A stretch of DNA of 8,301 bases from an uncultured Bacteroidota bacterium (GTDB lineage: Bacteria > Bacteroidota > Bacteroidia > Chitinophagales > Saprospiraceae). Location: positions 1-8,301 of the forward strand of contig CALEYM010000143.1 of NCBI GenBank assembly GCA_937926185.1, in the 5' to 3' direction. Below, in pieces: positions 6,642 to 8,301 of this stretch; position 1 is the first letter of the stretch, and each line of letters begins with the position of its first letter. The notes under the pieces were generated by a model that ran no database searches, had not been told where the DNA came from, and saw only the letters and a program-made list of their open reading frames with translations. The position numbers and the translations under genes were made by a program.

Positions 6642-7481
6642 TTACTCCGGCAAATAAATCACCTCTCCTTCCACCGCCACACCGGCTTCGAAGGAAAACT
6701 GTTTGTTACTGACAGCCCGGTTCAGTTGTTGCCGTATTTGTTCGTCGGTATGGGCAGGGTCGTGATGAAAAAACAGTACTTTTTTCACGGCGGCCATTTC
6801 AGCAAACTGAAGGGCCTGCTCCATGGTACTGTGCCCCCAGCCTACGCGGGGCGCGTACTCTTCCGGCGTGTACTGGCCATCGTGTATCAGCAGGTCGGCG
6901 CCGAGCGCGAGGGAATAGCCGGAAGTCCAATCCGGTTCGTGCGGGAAATGCGCGGCGCCGAGGGCCGGCTCGTGATCGGGAATATATGTCAATGTCGCAT
7001 TCCCGTTTTCCAGCCGGAAACCGATCGTAGGGCCGTGAGGTCAGATATAAGAAGATTTGATGTGGAAACGCCCGATATCGAAGGCGCTTTCGTTTATTTC
7101 GTACACGTTGGGTTGGCTGGGCAGGTCCTGCAGCCGGATGGGGAAAAGCGGCGGCGACAGGTAGCGCTGCAGGCGCGTGAACAGGCTCTCTTTGTAGCCG
7201 GTAGGCCCCCAAATATTCACGCGTATTTTCGGGTTGTACAGGGGCATAAAAAAACCCAGCCCCATGATATGATCGAGGTGCAGGTGGGTGAGCAGAATAT
7301 CGACGCGGGTGATGCCGGGCGGGAAATGTTGGCCCAGGCGCCGTATGCCGGAACCGGCGTCGAGCACGACGAGGGTATCGCCCTGCATCACCGATACGCA
7401 GGAGGTGTTCCCGCCGTAGAGGTTGTTTTCGGGGCTTGGCGCCGGCAGGGAACCGCGTGTGCCCCAGATCGTGATTTTCAT
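6642..7481 (-). pseudogene. MBL-fold metallo-hydrolase interrupted by an in-frame TGA
   Basis: The reading frame runs 280 codons from the ATG at 7479-7481 (MKITIWGTRGSLP) to the TAA at 6642-6644, with a single in-frame TGA at 7041-7043 (codon 147). Both halves are in the same frame and otherwise intact. The upstream half has TRGSLP, GGNTSC, LDAGSG and the metal motif THLHLDH (His66, His68, Asp70, His71). The downstream half has GPTIGFRLENG, YIPDHEPAL, HDGQY with likely ligand Asp201, GWGHS, and FFHHDPAHTD with likely terminal ligand His240. Relatives read Y-[VI]-C-H-P-G-P-T here, by my recollection of the family; this copy reads Y-I-stop-P-H-G-P-T. If the stop is real, the 146-residue product lacks half of the metal centre and should be inactive. 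The start overlaps the PAS gene stop as ATGA, so the two are translationally coupled. A TTG in frame at 7499 is a less likely start. Sequencing error is a real alternative. Confidence 0.85.
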
Positions 7482-7873
7482 GGCGTCGCGGTTTTCCAAA
7501 AAATAGCCACCGCCCCCAGAAAGCGGTCGGGACGACCGATCAAAGGATAGGCCGTGACCGATATTTCATACTTTTCACCTTCCAGGCTTTCAATCCAGAA
7601 AGTGCCGTGCTCGGGCCGTTGATGGGTCAGCGTTTTCACCAGCGGCAATTCCTCCGGCCGCAAACGTTTTCCGTCGCGGTCGACCGGTTTGAAAATCGTC
7701 GACCACTCTTCAACGGGCATCCTGCCGGTTTCCTCGTAACGTTTGCCGAGCAGTTCCTCCGCCGGTTCGTTATAAAACAGCAGGTTTCCTTCCGGGTCGG
7801 TGAGGAAAACCGGGATGGTAAGGCAATCGGCCAGCTGGCGGGTGAGGATGATTTCGATATGGTTGGTGGCCAT
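7478..7873 (-). CDS. Single PAS-domain protein
   Basis: This encodes 131 residues, almost all one PAS domain (about 13-127). The features are a leading helix LADCLTIPVFLTDPEGNLLFYN (the PAS A-beta/B-beta hairpin), AEELLGKRYEETG, a central helix region, HGTFWIESLEGEKYEISVTAYPLI and the last strand GAVAIFW. There is no kinase, cyclase or DNA-binding output domain, so it would sense a ligand or redox state and act through protein contact. The ATG at 7871-7873 is clear. The TGA stop overlaps the start of the MBL gene by 4 bp (ATGA), which indicates an operon and suggests that the PAS protein and hydrolase act together. TACTTTTC at 7892-7899 on this strand is a one-mismatch -7 box, too weak to call separately. 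Confidence 0.85.
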   Translation of the reverse strand: MATNHIEIILTRQLADCLTIPVFLTDPEGNLLFYNEPAEELLGKRYEETGRMPVEEWSTIFKPVDRDGKRLRPEELPLVKTLTHQRPEHGTFWIESLEGEKYEISVTAYPLIGRPDRFLGAVAIFWKTATP

Positions 7874-7940
7874 AGGTTGGGTTTTGAGCTGGAAAAGTAC
7901 AAGGATTTATTATGAATCGGGCTCTTTGTGTGATCGGTAC

Positions 7941-8301
7941 TCAATGCTTTTCAGGTTCCCGGTACTCAAAATTCGTCCGCAGTCGTTGAAAACGGAGATG
8001 CTGTTTCAGCATCGCCGTATCTTTCAGGCCGTTTTCTTTCGCTTCCAGGGCTTCGTCCGTTACGCATTTCATCATCCGCTCGATGATCTCGTGGGTATCC
8101 ATTCTTTTCCCGGGGCGTTTGCAAAAAAGCACACATGCAGTTGCTCTTTTGATGGACTGTTCGCCCTGGTAACCGGAAATCCCGCCGCCGAATCCGAGAA
8201 AACATTCAGTGGTGTCCATAATTTCCAAACTGCCGAGATGAAGAACGGCGCTCCAAGGGCCAAATTTGTTATAGTTTTCGTTGTCTGTCGGCGTTAAATT
8301 T
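7941..8301 (-). CDS. Hypothetical protein, partial at the right edge
   Basis: The frame ending at the TGA at 7941-7943 stays open to the window edge, about 119 codons, so the start may lie outside. The edge-proximal part reads ...YNKFGPWSAVLHLGSLEIMD, followed by FLGFGGGISGYQGEQSIKRA, and ends with a charged helical stretch (MDTHEIIERMMKCVTDEALEAKENG) and EYREPEKH. Internal candidate starts are the TTG at 8228 and the ATG at 8219. The continuity and sensible residue use upstream of both favour an extended protein. I do not recognise the family, and no signal peptide or membrane helix is visible in the part seen. It is on the same strand as the PAS-MBL pair, 67 bp upstream of it, so it could be the first gene of that operon. 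Confidence 0.5.
   Translation of the reverse strand, partial: NLTPTDNENYNKFGPWSAVLHLGSLEIMDTTECFLGFGGGISGYQGEQSIKRATACVLFCKRPGKRMDTHEIIERMMKCVTDEALEAKENGLKDTAMLKQHLRFQRLRTNFEYREPEKH

Noticed and set aside
6642..6992. Separate small gene starting at TTG 6992 (MTYIPDHEPALG...)
   Set aside because: It is in the same frame as the upstream MBL half, and the TTG is the Leu codon of TLTYIPD. It is the second half of the interrupted gene, not an independent gene.
6468..7550. Plus-strand open frame of 360 codons
   Set aside because: It overlaps the end of the DUF3089 gene and runs antisense to the MBL gene, with no recognisable motif and no promoter.
7800..8297. Plus-strand open frame of 165 codons
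   Set aside because: It is antisense to the PAS gene and the right-edge frame, and its residues resemble no family.

Overview
The window is about 8.3 kb of gene-dense DNA from a member of the Bacteroidota. The evidence is promoter-like TAnnTTTG boxes, few Shine-Dalgarno sequences, a patatin/outer-membrane-barrel fusion protein, a lipoprotein of the DUF3089 family, and a cluster of effector-associated-domain (EAD) and CHAT genes. This mix is common in Saprospiraceae-like lineages, but that placement is an inference and no marker gene is present. TGA is used as an ordinary stop by several genes.

Layout. (1) Positions 1-79 hold an 8-unit, 10-bp tandem repeat that runs off the left edge and supplies the stop codon of the first gene. 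(2) 63-686 (-) encodes a protein resembling the bpX4 component of MoxR-vWA-beta-propeller ternary systems. (3) 791-1429 (+) is divergent from it and encodes an EAD11-like domain followed by two membrane helices. (4) 1450-3702 (-) encodes a secreted patatin-like phospholipase fused to a POTRA-like region and an outer-membrane barrel. (5) 3846-4715 (+) encodes an EAD11-like domain, a Pro/Thr linker and a CHAT caspase-like protease. (6) 4725-5489 (-) is convergent with the CHAT gene at 9 bp and encodes an acidic, Cys-containing protein of unknown function. (7) 5602-6636 (+) is a DUF3089 alpha/beta-hydrolase lipoprotein. (8) 6642-7481 (-) is an MBL-fold metallo-hydrolase interrupted by one in-frame TGA, coupled by a 4-bp overlap to a PAS-domain gene at 7478-7873 (-). 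(9) 7941-8301 (-) is an open frame that runs off the right edge.

How the genes may work together. The most interesting part is about 0.06-5.5 kb. Two proteins carry recognisably related EAD11-type N-termini, a domain class described as a homotypic adaptor in NTPase-centred biological conflict systems. One would recruit a CHAT protease and the other a membrane-embedded module. A bpX4-like gene from another conflict-system class lies beside them. No STAND, MoxR or vWA gene is in the window, so any sensor or switch must lie outside it, most likely to the left for the bpX4 system. The acidic protein facing the CHAT gene is an unproven candidate partner or substrate. The PAS-MBL pair looks like a separate signalling or hydrolase unit whose second gene is probably broken, or affected by a sequence error.
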